Shown piece after piece: positions 44,924 through 53,711 of a DNA stretch of 64,000 bases (position 1 is the first letter of the stretch; every line of letters starts with the position of its first letter). The DNA lies in contig NZ_JAOTIF010000002.1 in the NCBI RefSeq assembly GCF_025628885.1, forward strand, positions 186,001-250,000. The letters run 5' to 3'. Source of the DNA: Paraflavisolibacter caeni (GTDB lineage: Bacteria > Bacteroidota > Bacteroidia > Chitinophagales > Chitinophagaceae). The position numbers and the translations under genes are program-made. The notes under the pieces are model-generated. The model ran no database searches. It had not been told where the DNA came from and saw only the letters and a list, made by a program, of their open reading frames with translations.

Positions 44924-45418
44924 ATGAATAACGAAAAGACCGACTTCCTCAAGAACAAACTTGTTCTGTATTTAAGCGATATCCCTTCTGACACACATCC
45001 CCAGTGGGGCAAAATGACGCTTCAACAAATGATTGAACATTTGATTGATACGTTCCGCATTGCGTCGGGCCGCGCTGAATTTCAACATATCCTGACACCT
45101 TCGGAAAAGCTGCCCAGGATGCAGGATTTTTTAATGAGCGATAAACCTTTCCGGGAAAATACCTTGAATCCTATGTTACCTCAGGATCCGGTTCCGGTTG
45201 TATTTCCTGGTATTGAAGAAGCCTTCCAGGAATTACAAAAAGAAATCGATCATTTCTTCGCTGTTTTTGAGGCTAATGAAAACCTCTCTACCCGCAATCC
45301 TATTTTTGGTGATTTAAATTTTGAGATGAATCTGCAGTTACTGTATAAACACTCCTTGCACCATTTGAAGCAGTTCGGCGTGATATACACTCCCATGCAA
45401 GCTCCCGGTTCAGCCTAA
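44924..45418 (+). CDS. DinB-like (DUF1569-type) protein
   Basis: This 164-residue protein looks like a four-helix bundle of the DinB/YfiT superfamily. It has a histidine in MTLQQMIEHLIDTFRIASG and a C-terminal LLYKHSLHHLKQFGV, which together could hold a metal ion. Members are often thiol transferases or of unknown function. The open frame begins 39 bp earlier, but the ATG at 44924 (MNNEKTDFLKNKL) fits better. It lies just upstream of paaZ on the same strand, which may or may not be meaningful. Confidence 0.8.
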   Translation: MNNEKTDFLKNKLVLYLSDIPSDTHPQWGKMTLQQMIEHLIDTFRIASGRAEFQHILTPSEKLPRMQDFLMSDKPFRENTLNPMLPQDPVPVVFPGIEEAFQELQKEIDHFFAVFEANENLSTRNPIFGDLNFEMNLQLLYKHSLHHLKQFGVIYTPMQAPGSA

Positions 45419-45470
45419 GGCGGAGCAGATTACGTTGCAGTCCTACCATTTAAGAGGTGCTCCTGTTAGC

Positions 45471-45486
45471 CTTCCCCTAAGGGAAG
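45471..45486. repeat. CTTCCCCTAAGGGAAG palindrome
   Basis: CTTCCC and GGGAAG flank CTAA. It is similar in form to the palindrome at 45575-45590, about 90 bp further on, and the two may belong to one repeat family. Confidence 0.55.
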
Positions 45487-45544
45487 TAGTCTTTATGCAG
45501 AAGAATTGCTAACTTATAATCGAAATTATTTCTAAAAGCTTTTT

Positions 45545-47647
45545 ATGATCAATGAAGGACAGTTCAACCTAAGTTCCCCCTTTAGGGGGACAGGGGGCTT
45601 GGCTGGGGGCAAACTTCAGAGTTATGTAACCGGGCATTGGATAAGCGGAGAGGGGGATGGGCAGCTACTTTTTGATGCGGTTACCGGAGAGCCCATTGCT
45701 TCAGCTAGCACAAAAGGGCTTGATTTTGACTCTGTTTTAGCATATGGCCGCTCTGTAGGTAATCCTGCTTTACGTAAACTTAGTTTTCATGAGCGTGGCA
45801 GGATGCTGAAAGCCCTTGCTTTACACTTAATGGCTAAAAAAGAAAAGTTTTACCAGGTAAGTTATCATACCGGGGCAACAAAGGCCGATAGCTGGATTGA
45901 TATTGAAGGAGGAATAGGCAACTTGTTCAGCAATGCTTCACTGCGCCGGAAATTTCCAGACCTTCCCTACTGCACCGACGGTGAACCTATCGGACTGAGC
46001 AAGGGCGGCACTTTTATGGGCCATCATATAATGGTACCCAAGGAAGGTGTAGCCATTCATATTAATGCCTACAACTTCCCGGTTTGGGGTATGCTGGAAA
46101 AATGTGCTGTTAACTGGTTGGCAGGTATGCCTGCCGTGGTGAAGCCTGCAACCATTACTTCTTATCTGGCAGAAGTCGTTGTAAAAGAAATCATTGCTTC
46201 GGGCATTTTACCCGAAGGCGCCTTGCAGCTCGTTTGCGGCAGCGCCGGTGATTTGCTGGATCATGTGACCGGCCAGGACGTGATCACATTTACCGGCTCT
46301 AAATCTACCGGGCTGATACTGAAAGGCCATAAAAGAATAATGGAGGAAAGCGTTCCCTTTAATATGGAAGCAGACTCCCTGAACTGCATTGTATTAGGAG
46401 AGGATGCTATTCCTGGTAAGCCCGAGTGGGACATTTTCATCAAAGAAGTGAGAAAAGAAATCACAGTAAAAGCCGGTCAAAAGTGTACCGCCATCCGCCG
46501 CATTTTTGTTCCGGAGCATTTGCTGGAAGATGCCTGTGTTGCTCTTAGTAAGTCATTAGCTCAAACAATTATTGGAAATCCATTGAATGAAAGCGTACGA
46601 ATGGGAGCCCTTGCTGGAAAAGGACAAAGGGATGAAGTGAAGGAGCATATACAAAAGCTGCTCGCTGCTTCCCAGATAGCTTATGGTTCGCTGGATAGCG
46701 TGGAGGTCATTGATGCCGATCCTCAAAAGGGGGCATTCCTTTCTCCTATATTGTTATTGAATGAGACTCCTTTTAGTACAGAAAGCGTACACGAGGTGGA
46801 ATGTTTTGGACCTGTGAGTACCATCATGCCATATAAAAACCTCGACGAAGCTATACTATTGGCCAAAAAAGGTAAGGGGTCATTGTGCTGTACCATGGTG
46901 ACTGCCAATGATCAACTAGCTACCCAATTTGTTGTGGGAGCTGCTACACACCACGGCCGTATATTGGTGTTGAATGAGGAGTGCGCTAAAGAAAGTACGG
47001 GACATGGTTCTCCTTTGCCTATGTTGGTACATGGTGGGCCCGGCAGGGCAGGAGGCGGAGAGGAGATGGGCGGCGTACGTGGCGTAAAGCATTACATGCA
47101 AAGGGTGGCTATACAGGGCTCTCCGACATCCATTACAGCGATTACAAGGAGCTATCAGCCAAAGGCAAAAACAACAGAAGAGGAGAAGCATCCATTCAGA
47201 AAATACTTTGAAGAACTGGAAATTGGTGATTCGCTCCTTACCCATAAAAGAACGGTTACCGAGGCAGATATTGTAAACTTTGCCAATATTAGCTGGGATC
47301 ATTTTTATGCGCATACTGATCATACATCTCTCCAGGGAACACCATTTGAAAAGCCCGTGGCTCATGGATATTTCATCTTAAGCGCAGCTGCAGGACTGTT
47401 TGTAGATGCCCGAAAAGGTCCCGTGTTACTAAATTATGGGTTGGAAGAATGTCGCTTTATGAAGCCTGTTTACGCAGGGTCGACAATTGGCGTTCGTCTG
47501 ACCGTAAAAGAAAAACTACCCCAGGATACTAAAGATGAGTCAGATATTCCGAAGGGTATTGTAAAATGGCTGGTAGAGATAACGGATGAAACAGGAGAAT
47601 ATGTGGCGTTGGCTACAATTTTGACGATGGTGAAGAGAAAGGTCTAA
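45545..47647 (+). CDS. paaZ: PaaZ: aldehyde dehydrogenase and oxepin-CoA hydrolase fusion
   Basis: This 700-residue bifunctional enzyme opens the oxepin ring in phenylacetate breakdown and oxidises the resulting aldehyde. The ALDH part (about 25-535) has NFPVWGMLEKCAVNWLAG and the catalytic cysteine in VKAGQKCTAIRRIFVP. The MaoC-like hydratase (about 555-700) has FANISWDHFYAHTDHTS and EKPVAHGYFILS. The first 22 residues are unusual: they are encoded by a G- and C-rich palindromic repeat, while the normal family start corresponds to KLQSYVTGHWI. A TTG at 45599 would be an alternative start. Confidence 0.93.
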   Translation: MINEGQFNLSSPFRGTGGLAGGKLQSYVTGHWISGEGDGQLLFDAVTGEPIASASTKGLDFDSVLAYGRSVGNPALRKLSFHERGRMLKALALHLMAKKEKFYQVSYHTGATKADSWIDIEGGIGNLFSNASLRRKFPDLPYCTDGEPIGLSKGGTFMGHHIMVPKEGVAIHINAYNFPVWGMLEKCAVNWLAGMPAVVKPATITSYLAEVVVKEIIASGILPEGALQLVCGSAGDLLDHVTGQDVITFTGSKSTGLILKGHKRIMEESVPFNMEADSLNCIVLGEDAIPGKPEWDIFIKEVRKEITVKAGQKCTAIRRIFVPEHLLEDACVALSKSLAQTIIGNPLNESVRMGALAGKGQRDEVKEHIQKLLAASQIAYGSLDSVEVIDADPQKGAFLSPILLLNETPFSTESVHEVECFGPVSTIMPYKNLDEAILLAKKGKGSLCCTMVTANDQLATQFVVGAATHHGRILVLNEECAKESTGHGSPLPMLVHGGPGRAGGGEEMGGVRGVKHYMQRVAIQGSPTSITAITRSYQPKAKTTEEEKHPFRKYFEELEIGDSLLTHKRTVTEADIVNFANISWDHFYAHTDHTSLQGTPFEKPVAHGYFILSAAAGLFVDARKGPVLLNYGLEECRFMKPVYAGSTIGVRLTVKEKLPQDTKDESDIPKGIVKWLVEITDETGEYVALATILTMVKRKV
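45568..45610. repeat. G/C-rich palindromic repeat inside the paaZ 5' end
   Basis: TCCCCC-TTTA-GGGGGA at 45575-45590 forms a perfect hairpin, followed by CAGGGGGCTTGGCTGGGGGC. The composition differs from the surrounding gene. The form resembles short dispersed repeats often seen between genes in Bacteroidota. It is in frame with paaZ. Confidence 0.65.
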
Positions 47648-47819
47648 CCATGATGGAGAGACTGGCCTGAATAAGAATTGAGGATGATGGATAAGAATTA
47701 TTAAGAGTTTGACCGTTTCTTAAAAATGTTGGGTCGAGGAATGATGTTTGCAGTTTTTTTAGAGTAGATTTAAGTAAGGAAATGTTTCAGTTTATCCCTC
47801 ACCCTTTTATACCTCAATT

Positions 47820-48614
47820 ATGATACAAGATTTCCATAACGGACATGTAGTATCCGAAACTCATAAAGGCATTACCACTATAGAGTTTTTCCATCCTCAA
47901 AGTAATTCTCTGCCTCGACGATTGCTGGAAGGCCTTGCCCATGAAATTCACGCAGTCGGAAGTGATGATGATACCAGGGTCATTGTGCTACGTTCTGCTG
48001 GTGATAAGGCCTTTTGTGCCGGGGCTGCGTTTGGTGAGTTATCCACGATAGAAAATGAGCGAAAAGGATTTGAGTTTTTCAGGGGCTTTGCCGATGTCAT
48101 CAATGCCTTACGTGTAATACCTAAACTGGTTATTGGCCGTATCCAGGGGAAATGCGTTGGTGGTGGGGTTGGTTTGGCCGCTGCAGTAGATTATGCTATC
48201 GCTGTAGACGCTGCCGAAATTCGCCTGAGTGAACTTTCTCTTGGTATTGGTCCTTTTGTGATTGGTCCTGCGGTGGAACGTAAAATAGGTTTGTCTGCAT
48301 TCAGCCAGATTGCTATTGATGCCACCATGTGGCGTGGTGCCGACTGGGCAAGAAGGAAAGGTTTATACGCCGAATTGCACGATTCGATTGAAGGCATGGA
48401 CGAATCCATTTCCCGCCTGGCTAACCAATTGGTGCACACCAGTCCGAAAGCAATGGCTGAATTAAAAAGGGTTTTGTGGAGAGGAACAGAACACTGGGAC
48501 GAGTTGCTTTACCAAAGAGCTGAAATCAGTGGAAAGTTGGTAGTTGGAGATGATACGAAGGCTGCGATTGAAAAGATCCGGACGAAGGTGGTGAGGGAGG
48601 GAAAGATAATGTGA
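47820..48614 (+). CDS. Enoyl-CoA hydratase/isomerase family protein
   Basis: This 264-residue crotonase-fold protein has the oxyanion-hole segments LRSAGDKAFCAGAAFGEL and IGRIQGKCVGGGVGLAAAVD. LSELSLGIGPFVIGPAVERK provides the region where a catalytic acid usually lies. It follows paaZ by about 170 bp, which suggests a role in CoA-thioester breakdown of phenylacetate or related acids (PaaF/PaaG-like). Exact reaction is uncertain. The start is the ATG at 47820 (MIQDFHNGHVV). Confidence 0.9.
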   Translation: MIQDFHNGHVVSETHKGITTIEFFHPQSNSLPRRLLEGLAHEIHAVGSDDDTRVIVLRSAGDKAFCAGAAFGELSTIENERKGFEFFRGFADVINALRVIPKLVIGRIQGKCVGGGVGLAAAVDYAIAVDAAEIRLSELSLGIGPFVIGPAVERKIGLSAFSQIAIDATMWRGADWARRKGLYAELHDSIEGMDESISRLANQLVHTSPKAMAELKRVLWRGTEHWDELLYQRAEISGKLVVGDDTKAAIEKIRTKVVREGKIM

Positions 48615-48664
48615 TAAAAATAAAAATGCCACCTGTTGGTTATATCTGGTGACCAGCAGGCGGC
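48615..48664 (-). terminator. Terminator of the polysaccharide locus
   Basis: GCCACCTGTTGGT at 48628-48640 pairs with ACCAGCAGGCGGC at 48652-48664 (12 of 13 pairs, counting one wobble). Read on the reverse strand the hairpin is followed by ATTTTTATTTTTA, a good terminator just after the Wzi-like stop. Confidence 0.85.
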
Positions 48665-48670
48665 GTATTA

Positions 48671-50329
48671 TTAAAAGAGATAAGACACTGAAAACCCAGC
48701 ATGAATATTATTGACATCTTTTCCTTCGCCACTTCTCCATTGGTAGTTTAGCGATCTGATCAAGGAAAGATCTGCATTGTAAATAAAATGTTTGCGGTGC
48801 CAGCTTTTATTCAGGTTTAAGGATACATCTACCCAGTGCCTTCCATAGTTTTGTAGGGGAGCGAATGCATCAAAATAAAAATCATTATTCCACACCACCC
48901 TTTCCAACATCACGCCAAATTTGTCAGTTTCTTTTATCCAATTGAGTCCAATGCTTTGGCTGTTGCTACCAGGACCAATACCTGCTCCAATTACCTGTCC
49001 CCGGTTTGTGTATCCCTGCCCGATTCGGTCATGAGTATACCAACTGCCTTGTGGCCTGACAGTTATTGTAGGGGGGACCTGCAAGTTGGAAATTTCAGTA
49101 AATAATTCAACATCCTTCCCCTTTTTAGTTTCGAACAGCTTTCTAAATCCTATTATATAAGCTCTTGAATGTTCAGGTTCTAAAATGAGATCTCTTAAAT
49201 TTGCTGCATGATCGTTCCTTCCATATTCTGCATACAATTCAGCTTTCTCCTTTGGAAGAATTAGTCTGAAAAATATAGACAGCAATTGATTCTTTTTAAT
49301 ACTATCTTCCCTTGCCACATTACCACCTTTAAAAAGTTTAGTAACAATTGGTAAGTACCTGCTAAAGGAATGCCCTAGTTCAGACTCATATTGAACAAAA
49401 ACCCTGCTCATACCTAAGAACAATCCTGTTGTCCATTTAGGCTGCCAGGTAATGACCATACCATTGAAATACCTGTCATCATTAACTTTTGCACTATACA
49501 GTCGATGTCCTTCATAAGTATGCGCTGTATCATCAGGAAAGATGCCTGAACTTTTTAGAATACCAGATACTGCCTGCCATTCAAAGGAACCAACAGGAGA
49601 GGATACTGGTGAGACAGTGTTGAAAGTAATATGTTGAAAACCCGTTGCATTATTGCTCATGATCAGAGAGTTCCGGATACCAGGGCCCCACCACAGGTCT
49701 TCGGAGGACACCCCTAATGAAAGTTTCCTATAATTGAAACGTATACTCGACTGCCCAGGAAAAAGCTTTGCATAAGCTCCCTTCCCATATTTTTCAGGAT
49801 TATCAAAGTGATTCAAAAAATAATAATAACTTTTCCAGATGCTATCGCTATATGTTGAGGGAAATGTTGAAAAGTTCCTGTTTTGGGCATATACTAACTC
49901 TGGCTGAAATTGAATACTTAAAGGACCAATTGTGGAATATAACCCAAAGGATAACTGGCCTTGGTAACCCCTTGCCTGTATCATGGAACCATCATTCCAT
50001 CCATAAGGGTGGTGAGAGTTATACTGTTGCTTAAGCATAACAGGAAGGAAAAGTCCTTTACCTGCTCCTCTTGCAAAAAAAAAAGAATGAGAATTGTTCC
50101 TGACAGTTAGAACGTTGAATACATGATTACCGGAATCGTTTACAGATATAGACGTATAGTTGATAGGCCTTATTGTGAGTGATGTATTGCTGTCCAGAAC
50201 TCCACTCATTTGTAACCTTCTCCATGTCTCTTCCTGCAAAGGTGTTCCTACAGGAATCGTCTGTGAAATAGAACAGAAACTACAGGCAAATAGAAAAGAA
50301 GTAATAATGAACTTAAGTGTTGCTCTCAT
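48671..50329 (-). CDS. Wzi-like capsule assembly outer-membrane protein
   Basis: This 552-residue protein has a signal peptide (LKFIITSFLFACSFCSISQ) and the helical start of Wzi proteins (LQEETWRRLQMSGVLD). A beta-barrel domain with alternating aromatic segments follows, for example LSLGVSSEDLWWGPGIRNSL and the final HAGFSVSYLF with a terminal Phe. Wzi family proteins help fix capsule to the outer membrane, often by binding the polysaccharide. As last gene in the reverse-strand polysaccharide run, it is probably the export or attachment partner. The start is the ATG at 50327-50329. Confidence 0.9.
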   Translation of the reverse strand: MRATLKFIITSFLFACSFCSISQTIPVGTPLQEETWRRLQMSGVLDSNTSLTIRPINYTSISVNDSGNHVFNVLTVRNNSHSFFFARGAGKGLFLPVMLKQQYNSHHPYGWNDGSMIQARGYQGQLSFGLYSTIGPLSIQFQPELVYAQNRNFSTFPSTYSDSIWKSYYYFLNHFDNPEKYGKGAYAKLFPGQSSIRFNYRKLSLGVSSEDLWWGPGIRNSLIMSNNATGFQHITFNTVSPVSSPVGSFEWQAVSGILKSSGIFPDDTAHTYEGHRLYSAKVNDDRYFNGMVITWQPKWTTGLFLGMSRVFVQYESELGHSFSRYLPIVTKLFKGGNVAREDSIKKNQLLSIFFRLILPKEKAELYAEYGRNDHAANLRDLILEPEHSRAYIIGFRKLFETKKGKDVELFTEISNLQVPPTITVRPQGSWYTHDRIGQGYTNRGQVIGAGIGPGSNSQSIGLNWIKETDKFGVMLERVVWNNDFYFDAFAPLQNYGRHWVDVSLNLNKSWHRKHFIYNADLSLIRSLNYQWRSGEGKDVNNIHAGFSVSYLF

Positions 50330-50371
50330 AAAAAGAAAATACAAATTTTGAATACTAAACAACAATGATTC

Positions 50372-52360
50372 TTAGCTTACTTGTTTTACCCTGTCCAACT
50401 CCTCGTAGACAGAATTATTACTCTTATATTCCGGCACCATAAACTTCATCTGCTTGACCACCTCGTAATTCTTATTCTGCTGTGCCAGTTTGATCAGGAT
50501 CTCTACATTACTCCCAATGAATTGAAAATCTGCTTCGGAAGTTTTTGAGATCATGATTTTCTTGTTGTAGGTAGGGATTACTTCTTCTTCCTTATTCAAC
50601 AGTTCCTCAAATAATTTTTCTCCGGGGCGCAATCCAGTGTATTCAATCTTTATGTCTTTACCAGGCACAAAGCCTGAAAGCTTGATCATCTTATGTGCCA
50701 GATCTGCAATCCGGACTGGTTCTCCCATATCAAACAGGAAGATCTCACCACCATTGCCCATGGTACACGCTTCTAATACTAAAGAGCTGGCTTCGGGTAT
50801 GGTCATAAAATAACGGATGATATTAGGGTCTGTAACTGTGACAGGACCACCTCTTTGAATTTGTTCCTTGAACCTTGGGATAACGGATCCATTGGAACCT
50901 AATACATTTCCAAAACGTGTAGTGATAAACTTGGTGTGTAGTCCTTCTTCACTATCATTAGAAAGAACTGATACGTACTTTCCTGTGGTATTCATGTACA
51001 GTTCTTTGAAGTTGTGTTGCAATCCTTTGATATACATTTCAGCGATTCGCTTGGACGCGCCCATTACATTTGTCGGGTTAATGGCTTTGTCTGTAGAAAT
51101 GAGCACAAAACGTTCTACCCGAAACTGCAGGGAAAGGTCTGCCACCACTTTGGTACCCAGCACATTATTTTTTACTGCTTCAGAAGGGTTATTTTCCATC
51201 ATGGGCACGTGTTTGTATGCAGCCGCATGAAATACCACTTCTGGTCGGTACTTCCTGAAAAGGCGCCGCATGGCATCTATCTCCGTAACGTCCCCAATGA
51301 CTACCTTCATAGAGCCTTTTTCACCATATTTCTTTTTCAGTTCATATTCTATCTCGTAAAGAGGGGTTTCGCTGTTGTCGAATAAGATCACCATCGACGG
51401 GTTCATCCTGACCACTTGTCTTGCGATCTCACTCCCTATGGATCCTGCAGCTCCTGTTATTAAGATCCTCTTGGTCTCCAGGTATTCAGTTATATGCTTT
51501 TTGGCAAGTTCAATGGGCGGCCGGTTTAGAAGGTCTTCAATCTTTATATCCTCAATTTGCAGGGGCTGCAATTTTCCTTCTACCCAGTTTTCTACAGACG
51601 GTAGGACCTTCACCTTGATGTTCCTGGATAAAAAGTACTCGACCAACTTATTTTTAAACTCAAGCTCAATATTGTCTGATGCAAGAAAAACTGTCTTTAC
51701 ATCCCAATCCTTTGATACTTTTTTAATCTTATGAAAGGAGTAAATCTTCACGTTATCGATAGAACGATTATAAAACCTGCTATTGGTTTCAATAAACGCA
51801 ACAACACTATAATTGCACTCCTTTATGTGTTCTATGGCTCTTTTGATAAGAAAGCCATTGGAAGCACCTCCAAATACCATCACATTCTCTAGGTTATATC
51901 TTGCTTTTATGCTCCTGTGGTACAGGTCTTTCGCCGCTACCCGGTAGCCGAATATGATAAAAGAGGCTGTAAAAAAATAGATGATCAATACGGATGTAGG
52001 AATCAAATGAGCCCAACTATAATAGCTGCAAATAAAATTTACAGTTAAAACAACAAAGAAAGAAGCAAAAACCGCACTGATACACCGGGCACCTTCTTTC
52101 AGGCTCGACATACGGATGATTCCCTTATAGGTACCGAATACAAGAAAACAAAGTATATTGATGACTGTCACAGCTCCCAGTTGTAAATAAAAATTATGTG
52201 CTTTAATGCTGTTGAAATCAAAATTGAAGCGTAGAAGGATGGCGTATGTAAGGGACATAACGCAGATAATTACATCCAATACAAAAATGATCCACCTTGG
52301 AGTTGTTTCTTTTTCTTTGATAATGGAATAGAAGAAATCCATAGGGTTAATGATGCTCAT
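50372..52360 (-). CDS. Membrane-bound nucleotide-sugar 4,6-dehydratase (PglF/CapD/WbpM type)
   Basis: This 662-residue protein has four N-terminal membrane helices (from WIIFVLDVIICVMSLTYAI on), a nucleotide-binding CoA-like domain and a C-terminal SDR domain. The NAD motif is ILITGAAGSIGSEIA. The active site STDKAINPTNVMGASKR has Met in place of the SDR Tyr, as in the long WbpM/PglF dehydratases. It probably makes the UDP-4-keto-6-deoxy sugar that starts the bacillosamine branch. The start is the ATG at 52358-52360. Confidence 0.94.
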   Translation of the reverse strand: MSIINPMDFFYSIIKEKETTPRWIIFVLDVIICVMSLTYAILLRFNFDFNSIKAHNFYLQLGAVTVINILCFLVFGTYKGIIRMSSLKEGARCISAVFASFFVVLTVNFICSYYSWAHLIPTSVLIIYFFTASFIIFGYRVAAKDLYHRSIKARYNLENVMVFGGASNGFLIKRAIEHIKECNYSVVAFIETNSRFYNRSIDNVKIYSFHKIKKVSKDWDVKTVFLASDNIELEFKNKLVEYFLSRNIKVKVLPSVENWVEGKLQPLQIEDIKIEDLLNRPPIELAKKHITEYLETKRILITGAAGSIGSEIARQVVRMNPSMVILFDNSETPLYEIEYELKKKYGEKGSMKVVIGDVTEIDAMRRLFRKYRPEVVFHAAAYKHVPMMENNPSEAVKNNVLGTKVVADLSLQFRVERFVLISTDKAINPTNVMGASKRIAEMYIKGLQHNFKELYMNTTGKYVSVLSNDSEEGLHTKFITTRFGNVLGSNGSVIPRFKEQIQRGGPVTVTDPNIIRYFMTIPEASSLVLEACTMGNGGEIFLFDMGEPVRIADLAHKMIKLSGFVPGKDIKIEYTGLRPGEKLFEELLNKEEEVIPTYNKKIMISKTSEADFQFIGSNVEILIKLAQQNKNYEVVKQMKFMVPEYKSNNSVYEELDRVKQVS

Positions 52361-52390
52361 AATCAGAAAGTTTTGTTGATGAAACAGCAA

Positions 52391-52413
52391 ATTTTGAAGC
52401 CCGGCTTCAAAAT
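52391..52413. promoter_or_regulatory. Perfect 23-bp palindrome upstream of the dehydratase gene
   Basis: ATTTTGAAGCC at 52391-52401 and GGCTTCAAAAT at 52403-52413 flank a single C. It lies 30 bp upstream of the dehydratase start, in the largest gap (163 bp) of the reverse-strand locus. Its symmetry suggests a binding site for a dimeric regulator or an RNA hairpin. There is no T-run on the reverse strand. Confidence 0.5.
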
Positions 52414-52523
52414 CTAAGAGTAATGACTATCTGGATAATACTCCTACAAGCAAATGTACGTTTAATATTGTCCTTTCTGCCGTATAGGTGTTGAAGACAA
52501 TTCAGGCAGCCATATCCTTGTTA

Positions 52524-53693
52524 TCAGGACATCACTTTCTCTATGATCGTCCTGATATCAGACAATTGCTCTTTAGTTAGATTCGAACCCGATGGAAGAC
52601 AAAGACCATGATCAAATAAATGCTCACTTGTTCCATTGGTGTAATTTTTACATCCTTTAAAAACCGGTTGCAAATGCATGGGCTTCCATAATGGGCGGGA
52701 TTCTATGTTTTCTCTTTCCAGTGCCATTCTTAGCTCTTCACGTGTAATGCCATTTGACGAAACAGCAGGATCGATAATAACCGTTGTCAGCCAGCGGTTA
52801 CTTTTAAAACCTGTCAATTCAGGCAGGAATGCAATTGCCGGATTGGACGAAAATAAATCATAATAAAATTGGTAAACTGAACGGCGCTGTTTTACCCTTT
52901 CTTCCAACACAAGCATTTGCCCTCTCCCAATGCCTGCACAAATATTGCTCATCCGGTAATTATAGCCAATGTGGCTATGTTCATAGTGAGGAGCGTTATC
53001 CCTAGCCTGGGTAGCCAGGAACTTGGCCTTTTCCACCAGGGCTTTGTTTTTTGATATTAGGGCGCCCCCACCAGAAGTTGTGATGATTTTATTACCATTA
53101 AAAGATAAAACAGCTATATCCCCAAAAGTCCCGCACTTTTGGCCATTGATAGATGAACCCAATGCTTCAGCGGCATCTTCCAGTACAGGGATCCCATACT
53201 TGTTTGCAATAGAGCAGATCTGCTCCATTTGAGCGGGCATGCCATAAAGATGGACGACTATGATGGCCTTGGGCTTTTTTCCGGCGGCTATCCCTTCGGT
53301 TATAGCCTTTTCCAGCAACAGGGGATTCATATTCCATGTTGCTTCCTCGCTGTCGATGAATACAGGATTGGCACCCATGTAAACTATAGGATTTGCGGAA
53401 GCGGAAAAGGTCATGCTCTGGCAGATTACTTCGTCTCCTGCCTCTATACCAAGCAATATAAGTCCCAAGTGAATGGCTGCAGTTCCGCTGCTCAGGGCTG
53501 CTACAGATACACCTCCGCCTAAATAATTCGCAAGGTTTTCTTCCAGGCCATTTACATTAGGGCCCAGCGGAGCTATCCAATTGGTAGCAAACGCCTCAGA
53601 TACAAATGCTTCTTCCTTACCTCCCATATGAGGGGATGAAAGCCATATTTTACCGGTTGTCTTCCTGGTAAGTTTTATTTCTAAAGTTTCCAT
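52524..53693 (-). CDS. DegT/DnrJ/EryC1-family sugar aminotransferase (PglE-like)
   Basis: This 389-residue PLP enzyme transfers an amino group from glutamate to a keto sugar. The PLP lysine is Lys202 in VLSFNGNKIITTSGGGAL and the ring-binding Asp173 lies in PVLEDAAEALGS. LSSGTAAIHLGLILLGI binds the phosphate. It is closely placed with a dehydratase and an acetyltransferase, so the best guess is amination of UDP-4-keto-6-deoxy-GlcNAc. The start is the ATG at 53691-53693. Confidence 0.94.
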   Translation of the reverse strand: METLEIKLTRKTTGKIWLSSPHMGGKEEAFVSEAFATNWIAPLGPNVNGLEENLANYLGGGVSVAALSSGTAAIHLGLILLGIEAGDEVICQSMTFSASANPIVYMGANPVFIDSEEATWNMNPLLLEKAITEGIAAGKKPKAIIVVHLYGMPAQMEQICSIANKYGIPVLEDAAEALGSSINGQKCGTFGDIAVLSFNGNKIITTSGGGALISKNKALVEKAKFLATQARDNAPHYEHSHIGYNYRMSNICAGIGRGQMLVLEERVKQRRSVYQFYYDLFSSNPAIAFLPELTGFKSNRWLTTVIIDPAVSSNGITREELRMALERENIESRPLWKPMHLQPVFKGCKNYTNGTSEHLFDHGLCLPSGSNLTKEQLSDIRTIIEKVMS

Positions 53694-53711
53694 TGATACG
53701 TTCTTGTAATT

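Noticed and set aside
46916-47365. 149-codon reverse frame inside paaZ
   Set aside because: It lies opposite the ALDH and hydratase domains, with a composition typical of an antisense shadow.
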